Below are positions 51,391-60,503 of a stretch of 64,000 bases of DNA, piece by piece. Numbering within the stretch: the first letter of the stretch is position 1; every line of letters starts with the position of its first letter. Origin of the DNA: Mycolicibacterium sp. P9-22 (GTDB lineage: Bacteria; Actinomycetota; Actinomycetes; Mycobacteriales; Mycobacteriaceae); the NCBI RefSeq assembly GCF_008329585.1, contig NZ_NPKP01000017.1, forward strand, positions 1 to 64,000. The letters are read 5' to 3'. The position numbers were made by a program, and so were the translations under genes. The notes under the pieces are model-generated. The model saw nothing but the letters and a program-made list of their open reading frames with translations. It had not been told where the DNA came from and searched no databases.

Positions 51391-52616
51391 CAGCACCCCA
51401 GCCTGCCACCCTGGACCTGGCACTCGTCCAAATACGCGGAGTCCTAGCTGAACTGGCCAAAGGCGCCGCCGAGCGTGACAGCACCCACGAACATCCCTAT
51501 GCGCTGGTACAGGACCTGGCCGACGCCGGTTTCGGGCGGCTGCGGCTGGCGCGCGAGTACGGCGGGTTCGACGTCGACCTGCCCACGCTTTTCGCACTCC
51601 TCGCCGAGGCCGGTCAGGCCGACTCCAACATTCCGCAGATCTGGCGGGGACACTTCACCACCACCGAGATTCTGCGGCGGGAGCACGATCCCGAGACGCG
51701 TCGGTACTGGTCCGAACAGGTCGGCGCGGGTGCGGTGTTCGGCAACGCACAGTCCGAGCCGTCCTCGCTGGTGGCCGGCCTGGAATCGGCCGGGGATTGG
51801 GGCCCGATCACCACCCGAGTCCGCGCCGACGGTCGAGGAGGTCGCGTGGTGTCGGGCACCAAGTTCTATTCCACCGGATCGCAATTCGCCGACTTCATCC
51901 GGGCCGCGGTGCTCGACGAGCAGGATCGGCGTGGATTCGTGGTCATACCGGCCCGCCACGACGGCGTCGAGCACGTCGATGATTGGGATGGCATCGGCCA
52001 GCGCCAAACCGGCAGTGGCACAACAATCCTGACCGATGTGCCGGTCGAGCCGCACGGCGATATCGGACGTGGCGTCGAGTCCGTGCGCGGACTGGACTCG
52101 TTCGTGCAGATCGTGCACCTGGCCAACCTCGCCGGCATCGCGCGCAGCATCGTCACCGAAACCGTCGACATCGTGCGTGCCAGGACCCGCACCTCCCGGC
52201 ACGCGCTGACGCAGAACGCGGTGGCAGACCCTGACGTGCTGGCCGTGATCGGCCGTCTGCAGGCACGAAGATTGACCGCCGACACCCTGCTGGACAGGGT
52301 TGCTCAGCGACTTGAGGCCGCCCACGAGGACGGGACAGAGGAGGCCTACGCCGACGCCTACGTCGAGACATCGACGGCGCAGGTGGCCGTCATCGAAGCG
52401 GTGCTGGACGCGGCCACCGCCGCATTCGACGCCGGTGGGTCCTCGACCGTCCGCGCCGGAGTGCACCTCGACCGGCACTGGCGTAACGCCAGAACGCTGT
52501 CCTCCCACAATCCGGTCATCTACAAGCCCCGGGTGATCGGCGACTTCCTGGTCAACGGCAGCCGCCCGGTATCCGGTTATTACGCCGGGCGCGACGCGGA
52601 AGCGGGCACGTCATGA
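51387..52616 (+). CDS. DszC/SfnC-like acyl-CoA dehydrogenase-fold monooxygenase
   Basis: The 409-residue protein has the acyl-CoA dehydrogenase fold: N-terminal helices, SGTKFYSTGSQFADFI in the middle beta domain and a C-terminal helical bundle. The late motif DRHWRNARTLSSHNPVIYKP matches the HWRNART signature of DszC, the FMNH2-dependent dibenzothiophene monooxygenase, and SfnC-type proteins. It probably oxygenates a sulfur (or nitrogen) atom with reduced flavin from a separate reductase. It overlaps the ATPase gene and the next LLM gene by 4 bp each, so expression is coupled with import. Confidence 0.85.
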   Translation: MTAPQPATLDLALVQIRGVLAELAKGAAERDSTHEHPYALVQDLADAGFGRLRLAREYGGFDVDLPTLFALLAEAGQADSNIPQIWRGHFTTTEILRREHDPETRRYWSEQVGAGAVFGNAQSEPSSLVAGLESAGDWGPITTRVRADGRGGRVVSGTKFYSTGSQFADFIRAAVLDEQDRRGFVVIPARHDGVEHVDDWDGIGQRQTGSGTTILTDVPVEPHGDIGRGVESVRGLDSFVQIVHLANLAGIARSIVTETVDIVRARTRTSRHALTQNAVADPDVLAVIGRLQARRLTADTLLDRVAQRLEAAHEDGTEEAYADAYVETSTAQVAVIEAVLDAATAAFDAGGSSTVRAGVHLDRHWRNARTLSSHNPVIYKPRVIGDFLVNGSRPVSGYYAGRDAEAGTS

Positions 52617-53851
52617 CCGACCAACTGCACCTGAACGTCAACATCCTCAACGCCGGAGTATTCGGTGGGTCGTGGCGATTCCCCGGCACCGACGGGCTGG
52701 CGAGCTACGGGATCGACCACTACACATCGATCGCGAAGAAAGCCGAGGGGGCGACACTCGACGCGGTATTCCTGGCCGACGGACCATCCCTGGACCCCAG
52801 CATCCGGCACCGCACCGGCAACAACCTCGAACCGACCACGGTGCTGGCACGCATCGCCGCGCAGACCGAGCGCATCGGACTGATCGGCACGCTCTCCTCG
52901 TCCTACAACGATCCCGACGAGATCGCCCGCCGGCTCGGCGATCTCGACTACGTCAGTGGCGGTCGGTTCGGCTGGAACGTCGTCACCACAGCGGGCGAGA
53001 TCGCGGCCCGTAACTTCGGGCGCGACGGTGAGCCCGAGCATGCGCTGCGATATCGCCGCGCCGAGAATCTCGTCGCACGTGTGGTCACGTCCTGGGACCG
53101 GCGCACCGAATTGCGTTCGCCTCAGGGCCGACCGGTGATCGTCCAGGCCGGTGGCTCCAGCGACGGCAAACGGCTGGCCTCGCGGGTGGGTGAGGTGATC
53201 TTCTCCGCCGAGCAGGATATCGCGAAGGCGCGGGCTTTTCGCGCCGAGCTTCGCGCCGGGGCAGTGGAATTCGGGCGCAACCCGGAGGAGATCGTGGTAC
53301 TGCCGGGACTGTCCACGGTGCTCGGCAGTACGGAGGCGGAGGCACGGCAGCGGCGGGAAACCCTCGACGAACTACTGCCGGACGCGTATGCGCGTGAACG
53401 GCTCTCCGGTCAGCTCGGCTTCTCCATCGATGGTCTGTCCGATGTCGAACCGATCCCCGCCGATCTGCTGCGTGACCCCGACGAGGCCGGCGGATCCCAG
53501 ACGTTCTACCGGGTGATCCTCGGCATCATCGACCGCGAGAAACCCACCCTCGGGCAGCTGCTGAAGAAACTGTCCGGCGGAGGGGGACACCGGATCGTGG
53601 TCGGCACCCCGGAGCAGGTCGCCGACGACATCGAGCGGTGGTTCCGCTTCGGAGCCGCCGACGGGTTCAACGTCATGCCCGACGTCCTGCCCTCGGGCTT
53701 CGACGATTTCGCCGATCACCTGGTGCCGGAGTTACGCAGGCGCGGATTGTTCCGCACGGAGTACGACAGCACCACGCTGCGAGGGCATCTCGGCATCGAC
53801 GTGCCCGTCATCCGTGCCGCTGATGACCACCCGTTGGTGAGGGCGCAATGA
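52613..53851 (+). CDS. NtaA/SnaA/DszA-family FMN-dependent monooxygenase
   Basis: The 412-residue luciferase-like protein starts LHLNVNILNAGVFGGSWRFP and has DAVFLADGPSL, TLSSSYNDPDEIARRLGDLD, the FMN-binding stretch RFGWNVVTTAGEIAARNFG, GRPVIVQAGGSSDGKRLASR and ADGFNVMPDVLPSGFDDFAD. Members of this family split C-N (nitrilotriacetate) or C-S (sulfone) bonds using FMNH2 and O2. It sits between the DszC-like gene and the degenerate LLM gene, overlapping both by 4 bp. Confidence 0.88.
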   Translation: MTDQLHLNVNILNAGVFGGSWRFPGTDGLASYGIDHYTSIAKKAEGATLDAVFLADGPSLDPSIRHRTGNNLEPTTVLARIAAQTERIGLIGTLSSSYNDPDEIARRLGDLDYVSGGRFGWNVVTTAGEIAARNFGRDGEPEHALRYRRAENLVARVVTSWDRRTELRSPQGRPVIVQAGGSSDGKRLASRVGEVIFSAEQDIAKARAFRAELRAGAVEFGRNPEEIVVLPGLSTVLGSTEAEARQRRETLDELLPDAYARERLSGQLGFSIDGLSDVEPIPADLLRDPDEAGGSQTFYRVILGIIDREKPTLGQLLKKLSGGGGHRIVVGTPEQVADDIERWFRFGAADGFNVMPDVLPSGFDDFADHLVPELRRRGLFRTEYDSTTLRGHLGIDVPVIRAADDHPLVRAQ

Positions 53852-54753
53852 GCGTTCTCGTAGAACTCGCCGTGGGGGAGGCGCCGTCGCAACTATCCCT
53901 TGCCGAGGCCGATTCCATCGTTGCGTGTGCCCGGGACGCCGGGGTCACCGGTGTCCGACTGGTCGACCGGACAGGTGGGCATCCCACTCTCGACCCGTCC
54001 ATCGTGGCCGGGTATCTGGCGGGGCGCCATCGCGGCCTCGGTTGGCTGATCGACGCGCCGACGGCGCGGAACGCGCCCTACAACCTGGCCCGGCGCCTGC
54101 TGTCCGTCGACCGCGCGACCGGCGGACGCGCGGGCCTTGTCCTGACGGCCGGCGCGGGCGATGAGGTCAGCGACGCGGCAGTGCCCGACCGCGATGCCGC
54201 CGACCCGGCCGAGCGCTGGTCGGAGTATGCCACCATCCTCACCCGGCTGTGGGAGTCGTTCCCCTCGGTCGCACTGCTCGGTGACCAAGCTGGTGCGGTG
54301 GTCGCCGACGACGCGCTGATCCGGCCGATCGACTTCGCCGGCCGGTACTACCGGGTTGCCGGGCCGCTGGACGGGCCGTCCTCGGTGCAGGGCCGTCCGG
54401 TCCTCGTCGCCGCGGACCCCGCAACGCTGGGGTGGTCGCGGGTGGCCCAGATCGCTGACGCCGTCATCATCGCCGACGGCGAGATCCACACCGGCGACGG
54501 CGAACTGGTCGCCGCCTTGCGCTCGACAGGTCGCCGTCGTGTCGAGATCGCCTTGCTGGCCCGCACCAGCGACACCGACGCGATCGAGAGTCTGCGCGAT
54601 CAAGGTGCCGACGGCATCATCCTGGCACTCGACGGTCCAGCAGCGGCGATCCGCGACGCGCTAGGACGCCTCATCGCGCGATCAGCACCGGCACGGCGCG
54701 GCACCCTGCGCGCCGAACTCGCCCTCCCCGTCCCAGAAAGAGCCTTCGCATGA
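53848..54753 (+). CDS. Degenerate, short LLM-family paralogue
   Basis: The 301-residue protein is alignable by eye to the NtaA/DszA family in its middle (APYNLARRLLSVDRATGGRA, then WSEYATILTRLWESF and GRYYRVAGPLDGPSSVQGRP, VLVAADP). The first 60 residues are shorter and the C-terminal third is missing or altered (IESLRDQGADGIILALDGPA). The FMN-binding segment NVVTT...ANFG of its neighbours is replaced by a diverged stretch. It may therefore be a non-catalytic partner, as LuxB is for LuxA, or a new activity. It overlaps both flanking genes by 4 bp. Confidence 0.75.
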   Translation: MSVLVELAVGEAPSQLSLAEADSIVACARDAGVTGVRLVDRTGGHPTLDPSIVAGYLAGRHRGLGWLIDAPTARNAPYNLARRLLSVDRATGGRAGLVLTAGAGDEVSDAAVPDRDAADPAERWSEYATILTRLWESFPSVALLGDQAGAVVADDALIRPIDFAGRYYRVAGPLDGPSSVQGRPVLVAADPATLGWSRVAQIADAVIIADGEIHTGDGELVAALRSTGRRRVEIALLARTSDTDAIESLRDQGADGIILALDGPAAAIRDALGRLIARSAPARRGTLRAELALPVPERAFA

Positions 54754-55961
54754 CCGCAACACAGATGCTGCCGGACAGGGCCATCGGCCTGACGGTCGAG
54801 GGTATCCGGGACGCCATCGCGCCCGCACTCGGCAGGATCGGCGCCACCGCACGGCTGCGCGAGGACACCCGCGACTACGCCTACGCCGATGTGAACGAGC
54901 TCGCCGGCCACGGCATCGGCCTCGCAGGTATCGCGCGCAGTGAAGGCGGAGCCGGTGGCAGCGTCCGGGATGTCACCGACCTGATCATCGACATCGCCCG
55001 CGCCGACTCCAACGTCGCCCAGGCACTTCGACCGACATTTCTGGTGGCGCACAAGGTGGCCGGCGACGAGGACGCACCGCTTCGCGCCGTTAATCTGGAA
55101 CGGCTGCGCAACCGTGCGCTGTTCGCGGGAACGGGCAACGAACGCAACGGCGGTTCCAGCGGCAGTGTGTCCACCACGGCCCGGCGCGTCGAGGGCGGTT
55201 ATGTCGTCAACGGCCGCAAGTACTACTCCACCGGAGGCCTGTACGCGTCATACTTCTCCGCGCAGGCTGTCACCCAGGACGGCACCGTCGTGCACTTCAC
55301 CGTCCCGGTCGATCGTGCCGGCGTCGAGCGGATCGACGACTTCGACGCCATCGGACAACGCCTGACGCAGAGCGGCTCCACTGAGCTCACCGAGGTCCAC
55401 GTCGAGCAGAACGAGACGGTGATCGTCGGGGACCTCACACCGGACAACCCGTGGCGGGGCTCGTTCGCGCAGCTGTATCTGGCTGCCGTGCAGGCAGGAA
55501 TCGCCAAGCGGGTGCTCGATGACGCGGTGGATTTCGTGCGCGAACGCGGGCGGCCGATCAAACACAGTTCGGCGGCCCGCAGCGTCGAGGACCCTTATGT
55601 TCGCGAGACCGTCGGGGAGATCGCGGCGCGGGCCCAGGCTGCGCGGGCGGTGGTGCTGCTGGCCGCCGAGGCCCTGCAGGAACAACGAGGGCACCGCGGT
55701 GAGCGGGCGCGGATCACCGGAGCCGCAGCTGCGGTGACCGTCGCCCAGGCCGGGGTGACCGCGATCGAATCTTCCTTGCGCGCGGCCGAACTGCTCTTCG
55801 ATGTCGGTGGTGGCTCGATCACCGATCGTGAGCTGGGATTCGACCGGCACTGGCGAAATGCGCGGACCGCCGCCAATCACAATCCGCGCCAATGGAAACT
55901 CGCCGTCGCGGGTGCCTACCACCTGTCCGGTGATGAGCCTCCCACCACCGGACTGTTCTGA
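54750..55961 (+). CDS. DszC/SfnC-like acyl-CoA dehydrogenase-fold monooxygenase, second copy
   Basis: The 403-residue protein is a paralogue of the 51387-52616 product, with VVNGRKYYSTGGLYASYFSA in the middle domain and DRHWRNARTAANHNPRQWK near the end, again the DszC-type motif. FMNH2-dependent oxygenation at sulfur is the likely chemistry. It overlaps the degenerate LLM gene by 4 bp and is followed 39 bp later by an aldo-keto reductase gene with its own AAAGGA ribosome site. Confidence 0.85.
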   Translation: MTATQMLPDRAIGLTVEGIRDAIAPALGRIGATARLREDTRDYAYADVNELAGHGIGLAGIARSEGGAGGSVRDVTDLIIDIARADSNVAQALRPTFLVAHKVAGDEDAPLRAVNLERLRNRALFAGTGNERNGGSSGSVSTTARRVEGGYVVNGRKYYSTGGLYASYFSAQAVTQDGTVVHFTVPVDRAGVERIDDFDAIGQRLTQSGSTELTEVHVEQNETVIVGDLTPDNPWRGSFAQLYLAAVQAGIAKRVLDDAVDFVRERGRPIKHSSAARSVEDPYVRETVGEIAARAQAARAVVLLAAEALQEQRGHRGERARITGAAAAVTVAQAGVTAIESSLRAAELLFDVGGGSITDRELGFDRHWRNARTAANHNPRQWKLAVAGAYHLSGDEPPTTGLF

Positions 55962-56000
55962 ACCCCGAATTCTCGGTATCACAACTGCAGAAAGGACGTC

Positions 56001-57029
56001 ATGACCGTCGAGACCGACCGGATCCTCGGGCGCACCGGAGTGCGGGTCACCCCGCTGACGCTGGGCACCATGAACTTCGGGCGATGGCAGGAGGAAGCCG
56101 AGAGTGTGCGGATCATCGCTGCCGCCCTCGATGCCGGGATCACCTCCATCGACACCGCGGATGTCTATGCCGAGGGTCGTTCAGAGGAGATCACCGCCAA
56201 GGCCATCGCGGGGCGTCGCGATGAGGTGTTCCTGGCGACCAAGTTCCACGGCAAGATCGGCACCGACCCGCGTTCGGGTGGCAACTCGCGGCGCTGGATC
56301 ACCAAAGCGGTCGAGGACAGTCTGCGCCGCCTCGACACCGACCATCTGGATCTGTACCAGGCGCATCGCCCCGATCCGCACACGAGTCTGCTCGAAACTC
56401 TGCAGACCCTCAATGACCTGATCCGGCAGGGCAAGATCCGTTACTACGGAACCTCGGTGTTTCCCGCACACCTTCAGGTCCAGGCACACTGGCTGGCCGA
56501 GAAGTATGGGCTCATCGCCCCGCACACCGAACAGCTGCCGTATTCACTGCTGGTCCGCGGCGCCGAGCGGGAGGTGTTCCCGGTCGCCGCGCAGTACGGC
56601 GTCGGGGTGCTGTCCTACGGTCCGCTGGCCGCAGGTTGGTTGTCGGGCAAGTATCGGACCGGCGCTGCCCAGCCGGATTCGGCCCGGGCGGAGCTCATTC
56701 CGGGCCGATTCGATGTGGCGTCGGAGGCCAACCAACGCAAACTGGCCGCCGCGGACGCGCTGGCCAGATTGGCCGAGGACAACGGGCTGACTCTGATCGA
56801 GTTGGCGATCGCCTTCGCCCTGAACCATCCGGCCATCAGCAGCGTGATCATCGGTCCGCGCACGCAGGAACATCTGGAGACCTATCTGAAGGCCGCCGCC
56901 ACCCGACTCGACGACCAGATCCTCGACCGTATCGACGAGATCGTCGATCCCGGCACCCAGTTCCATGATCGAGACACCGGCCGCGACACGCCCTCACTGC
57001 AGCCGGTCGCGCTGCGCCGCAACCACTGA
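56001..57029 (+). CDS. Aldo/keto reductase
   Basis: The 342-residue (beta/alpha)8 NADPH-dependent enzyme has GTMNFGRWQ, DTADVYAEGRSEEI with catalytic Asp/Tyr, LATKFHGKIG with the Lys, and the His-containing LDLYQAHRPDPHT. The cofactor region is SVIIGPRTQEHLE. AKRs reduce aldehydes or ketones. In this cluster it could remove the aldehyde released when a monooxygenase cleaves a C-S bond. It has its own AAAGGA ribosome site and lies between the DszC-like gene and a second AKR. Confidence 0.9.
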   Translation: MTVETDRILGRTGVRVTPLTLGTMNFGRWQEEAESVRIIAAALDAGITSIDTADVYAEGRSEEITAKAIAGRRDEVFLATKFHGKIGTDPRSGGNSRRWITKAVEDSLRRLDTDHLDLYQAHRPDPHTSLLETLQTLNDLIRQGKIRYYGTSVFPAHLQVQAHWLAEKYGLIAPHTEQLPYSLLVRGAEREVFPVAAQYGVGVLSYGPLAAGWLSGKYRTGAAQPDSARAELIPGRFDVASEANQRKLAAADALARLAEDNGLTLIELAIAFALNHPAISSVIIGPRTQEHLETYLKAAATRLDDQILDRIDEIVDPGTQFHDRDTGRDTPSLQPVALRRNH

Positions 57030-57073
57030 CCAGCTCGTCCGCCATACCCCAGAACTGAAAGGCACCTTCACGT

Positions 57074-58105
57074 ATGTCTCACGGCACCTTCGAGACCAAC
57101 TACGCCGCGGCCGACAACCGGTACGCCAACCTCCCGTACCGGCGATCCGGACGCTCGGGTCTGGACCTGCCGGCATTCTCCTTCGGATTGTGGCAGAAGT
57201 TCGGCACCGACTACCCGTTCGAAACGCAGCGCGAGATCATCCTGCACGCTTTCGATCTCGGGATCTCCCATTTCGACAACGCCGACCGGTATGGTCCACC
57301 GCACCGCGCGGCGCAGCAGAACTTCGGCAGGGTCTTCGCCAAGGATCTCGCGCGATACCGGGACGAAATCATTCTGTCCACCAAGGCAGGTGGCGACATC
57401 GGACCCAGCCCTTACCTCAAGGGGGCGTCGCGCAAGTCGTTGCTGAGTTCGCTGGAGCACAGCCTGCGCGACTTGGGTACCGATCATGTCGACATCTTCT
57501 ACAGTCACCGTCCCGATCTGTCCACACCGCTGGAAGAGACTGCCGGTGCGCTGATCTCGGCTGTCCAGCAAGGCAAGGCGCTCTACGTCGGTATCTCGAA
57601 TTACCTGCCCGACCGGGCGCACGAGATCGCCACCCTGCTGGCCGAGGCCGGTGTTCCGCTGCAAGTTCATCAGCCGCGCTACTCGATCTTCGACCGCAGC
57701 ATCGAGCGCAACGGTCTGCTGGACGTGGCGGCCGCGGACGGATTCGGCCTGGTGGTGTATTCGCCACTGGCACAGGGTTTGTTGACGAACAAGTATCTAG
57801 AGTCGATTCCTGAGGGTGCGCGTGCGCTCAACAGCACCTTCCTGAGCCCGGATGTCATCACCGACTCGTACCGCCAGCGCGCGTCCGAGCTCAGCAAGCT
57901 GGCCGAATCCCGTGGTCAGTCGCTGGCCCAGCTGGCCTTGCAATGGGTGTTACGCAACCCGCAGGTGACCTCGGCGCTGGTCGGTGCCAGCTCGACCTGG
58001 CAGCTCGACCACAACGTCAAGGCACTCGAGTTTCCGGACTTCACCGACGAGGAGCTCGCGGTCATCGAAGAACACGGTGTGCACGGAACCGGGTTGAAGC
58101 CCTGA
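57074..58105 (+). CDS. Aldo/keto reductase, YghZ-like
   Basis: The 343-residue protein resembles YghZ/glyceraldehyde-3-phosphate reductase AKRs: [40 protein letters not shown] (catalytic Asp/Tyr), [15 protein letters not shown] (Lys) and DIFYSHRPD (His), then [20 protein letters not shown]. It is only distantly similar to the preceding AKR, so the two probably act on different carbonyls. A GAAAGG site lies upstream. The stop is 1 bp before the next LLM start. Confidence 0.9.
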   Translation: MSHGTFETNYAAADNRYANLPYRRSGRSGLDLPAFSFGLWQKFGTDYPFETQREIILHAFDLGISHFDNADRYGPPHRAAQQNFGRVFAKDLARYRDEIILSTKAGGDIGPSPYLKGASRKSLLSSLEHSLRDLGTDHVDIFYSHRPDLSTPLEETAGALISAVQQGKALYVGISNYLPDRAHEIATLLAEAGVPLQVHQPRYSIFDRSIERNGLLDVAAADGFGLVVYSPLAQGLLTNKYLESIPEGARALNSTFLSPDVITDSYRQRASELSKLAESRGQSLAQLALQWVLRNPQVTSALVGASSTWQLDHNVKALEFPDFTDEELAVIEEHGVHGTGLKP

Positions 58106-58106
58106 T

Positions 58107-59162
58107 ATGACCAGCGTTGCGGCGGATCGGATCGGCGCCGGCGTCGAGGATGGGCGTCCGTTCCGGCTGGGTTTCCTGCTTCATCTGGACCGCGACATCC
58201 CGCCCGCTCAGGCGTTCCGGGAAGCGGTCGACCTGTTCGTGGCTGCCGAGCGGCTGGGCTATGACTCAGGATGGGTGATCCACCGTCATTTCCGGCAGGG
58301 GAAGGAGCAGGTGTCGGCCCCCTTGGTCTTGCTGGCGGCTGTCGCACAGCACACCAGCAGGATTCGGCTGGGCACCGGTGTGCTGGTCCTGCCGCTGGAG
58401 GACCCACTGAGGGTGGCCGAGGATGCGGCGACACTCGATGCGATCAGCGGCGGACGCCTGGAACTGGGTGTCGGGTCGGGCCCCTTCGCCGGAGCCTGGG
58501 AGGCGTTCGGGAAGGACCTGGGTTCCCGGCATCGTCTCTTCGACGAATCGGTGCACCGGCTGCACCAGGTGCTGGACGGTCAGGCGCTCAACAAGGCGGG
58601 GGAGCGGCTGCATCCGCCGGGAAACGGTGTGCGCCGCCGATTGTGGCAGGCGATCAGCAGCGATCCGGCCCAGTTCGAAGCTGCCGCGGTCCGCGCCGCG
58701 AAAGCCGGTGACGGGCTGCAACTCTCCCGGGCCACGGCATGGCAGTCCGGCTCCGTCGAGCGATCCCAAGCCCGCCAGGCCGCCGTCGTCGCGGCCTACC
58801 GTGCCGCGTGGAGCGAGGCGTATTCGCCTGCGCGGGTACAGGTGTCGCGGGCGGTGTACCCGCACCCCGACCGCGCCGAAGCGCTTCGCCTGGTGACACC
58901 CGGGGTGCAACGCTGGCAGAGTTGGAGCACCCACGGTGACCCGCGCCGCACTGACACCGTCGAACAGTATCTCGCCACCGATCACGCACTGGTGGGGCCC
59001 AGCGCTGAGTTGGCCGACGAGCTCGCCGCCGACCCTGCGTTGCGCGAAGCCACCGACCTGCTGATCAGTTTCGTCCCCGGGGTACCTGATCATGACGAGC
59101 ACCTGCGACTACTGGTGGCGGGCGCCCGGGACCTTGCCCCGAGGCTGGGGTGGCACCCGTGA
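58107..59162 (+). CDS. LLM-class flavin-dependent oxidoreductase
   Basis: The 351-residue luciferase-like enzyme has [40 protein letters not shown], the [14 protein letters not shown] flavin segment and a C-terminal [10 protein letters not shown]-like end. It belongs to the broader LLM group rather than NtaA/DszA. FMNH2-dependent oxidation is likely. The gene starts 1 bp after the AKR stop and ends overlapping the next LLM gene (GTGA at 59159-59162), so four genes 56001-60493 run as a tight unit. Confidence 0.83.
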   Translation: MTSVAADRIGAGVEDGRPFRLGFLLHLDRDIPPAQAFREAVDLFVAAERLGYDSGWVIHRHFRQGKEQVSAPLVLLAAVAQHTSRIRLGTGVLVLPLEDPLRVAEDAATLDAISGGRLELGVGSGPFAGAWEAFGKDLGSRHRLFDESVHRLHQVLDGQALNKAGERLHPPGNGVRRRLWQAISSDPAQFEAAAVRAAKAGDGLQLSRATAWQSGSVERSQARQAAVVAAYRAAWSEAYSPARVQVSRAVYPHPDRAEALRLVTPGVQRWQSWSTHGDPRRTDTVEQYLATDHALVGPSAELADELAADPALREATDLLISFVPGVPDHDEHLRLLVAGARDLAPRLGWHP

Positions 59163-60493
59163 CGGGACTGCATCTGAATCTCTCGCTCATGACACCGGGG
59201 CATTTCCGCCACGCATGGCGACTACCGCACGCAGATCCACTCGCCTATCTCGACATCGATCACTTCAGCAGGCTGGTGCACATCGCCGAGGAAGCAACCA
59301 TCGACGCGGTGTTCCTCGGCGACGGCCCGGCGCTGCGCGGCGAGATCGCGGAGGCACCGGGAACCGGTCTCGATCCGCTGATTCTGCTCGGCCATCTCGC
59401 CGCAACGACCGAGCGCATCGGTGTGGTGATCACCAGTTCAACCACCTACAACTCGCCGTACAACCTGGCCCGCCGGTTCCAGGCGCTCGACCATGTCACC
59501 AAGGGCCGTGCCGCGGTGAACATCGTGACGACCGGAACATCCGCGGCGGCAGCGAATTTCGGCCTATCCGAACACCCGGACAAGCAAACCCGGTACCGGC
59601 GAGCCTGGGAGTTCCTCGATGTCGTCACCCGCCTGTGGGACAGCTGGGAACCGGGCTGGCTGATCGCGGACAAGAACACCGGGCGCTACGCCGACGTGTC
59701 CAAGGTGCATGCCATCGACCACGAAGGAGAGTTCTTCTCCGTCGCCGGTCCACTTCCCGTGGCGCCGGGCCCGCAGGGCCGACCGGTGCTGGTGCAGGCC
59801 GGCGGCTCCGAAGGCGGCCTGCGACTGGCCGCGGATTTCGCCGATGTGGTGTTCACCGTGGCCCAGAATCAGGCCAAGGCGGTGGCGTTCCGCGACGACA
59901 TACGCCAGCGTGCCGCCGAGGCCGGCCGGCAACCCGACGACGTCAAGGTGTCGCTGGGCGTCGTGGTGCTCGTCGCGGCAACCGAGACGGAGGCACGGGC
60001 CCGGGCCGAAGCGCTCTATGCGACGCTACCGATCGAGCGTCTGGTCACCGAATTGCTCAGTAACCTCGGCCTTCCCGAAGGCGCGTTCGGCCCCGATGAC
60101 CCCATCTCGTTCGCCGATCTGCCGGAATCGATGCCTGCCGGGGCCTTCTCCGCCGGTTTCAGTGCGTCCACCCGGGCACTGTTGTCGGAAAATGACCACA
60201 CCCCAAGGGAACTCGTCATCAGGGCGGCGGGCGGTTCGGGACATCGTCTGGTCGTCGGATCCGCCGAGCAAGTGGCCGACGATCTTGAGGCCTGGTACCG
60301 AGCGGGTACCGCCGACGGGTTCACCATCATGCCCGCCGAGACGGCACTGGATCTGGAGAACTTCGCCCGCCTCGTAGTCCCCATCCTGCAACAGCGCGGA
60401 CTGTTCCGCCGCGAATACCCAGGGTCGACGCTGCGTGAGCGACTCGGATTGCCGGCGAACCGTCGACAGACGGCCGATCTGAGCCCGGCCTGA
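59159..60493 (+). CDS. NtaA/DszA-family FMN-dependent monooxygenase, second copy
   Basis: The 444-residue luciferase-like enzyme starts [20 protein letters not shown] and has [11 protein letters not shown], the [20 protein letters not shown] segment, [20 protein letters not shown] (flavin site), [20 protein letters not shown] and [20 protein letters not shown]. It is a paralogue of the 52613-53851 product. It probably cleaves a C-S or C-N bond. It is the last gene of the cluster and converges on the XRE regulator gene 10 bp away. Confidence 0.88.
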   Translation: MTGLHLNLSLMTPGHFRHAWRLPHADPLAYLDIDHFSRLVHIAEEATIDAVFLGDGPALRGEIAEAPGTGLDPLILLGHLAATTERIGVVITSSTTYNSPYNLARRFQALDHVTKGRAAVNIVTTGTSAAAANFGLSEHPDKQTRYRRAWEFLDVVTRLWDSWEPGWLIADKNTGRYADVSKVHAIDHEGEFFSVAGPLPVAPGPQGRPVLVQAGGSEGGLRLAADFADVVFTVAQNQAKAVAFRDDIRQRAAEAGRQPDDVKVSLGVVVLVAATETEARARAEALYATLPIERLVTELLSNLGLPEGAFGPDDPISFADLPESMPAGAFSAGFSASTRALLSENDHTPRELVIRAAGGSGHRLVVGSAEQVADDLEAWYRAGTADGFTIMPAETALDLENFARLVVPILQQRGLFRREYPGSTLRERLGLPANRRQTADLSPA

Positions 60494-60503
60494 TCGCCCG
60501 GTC

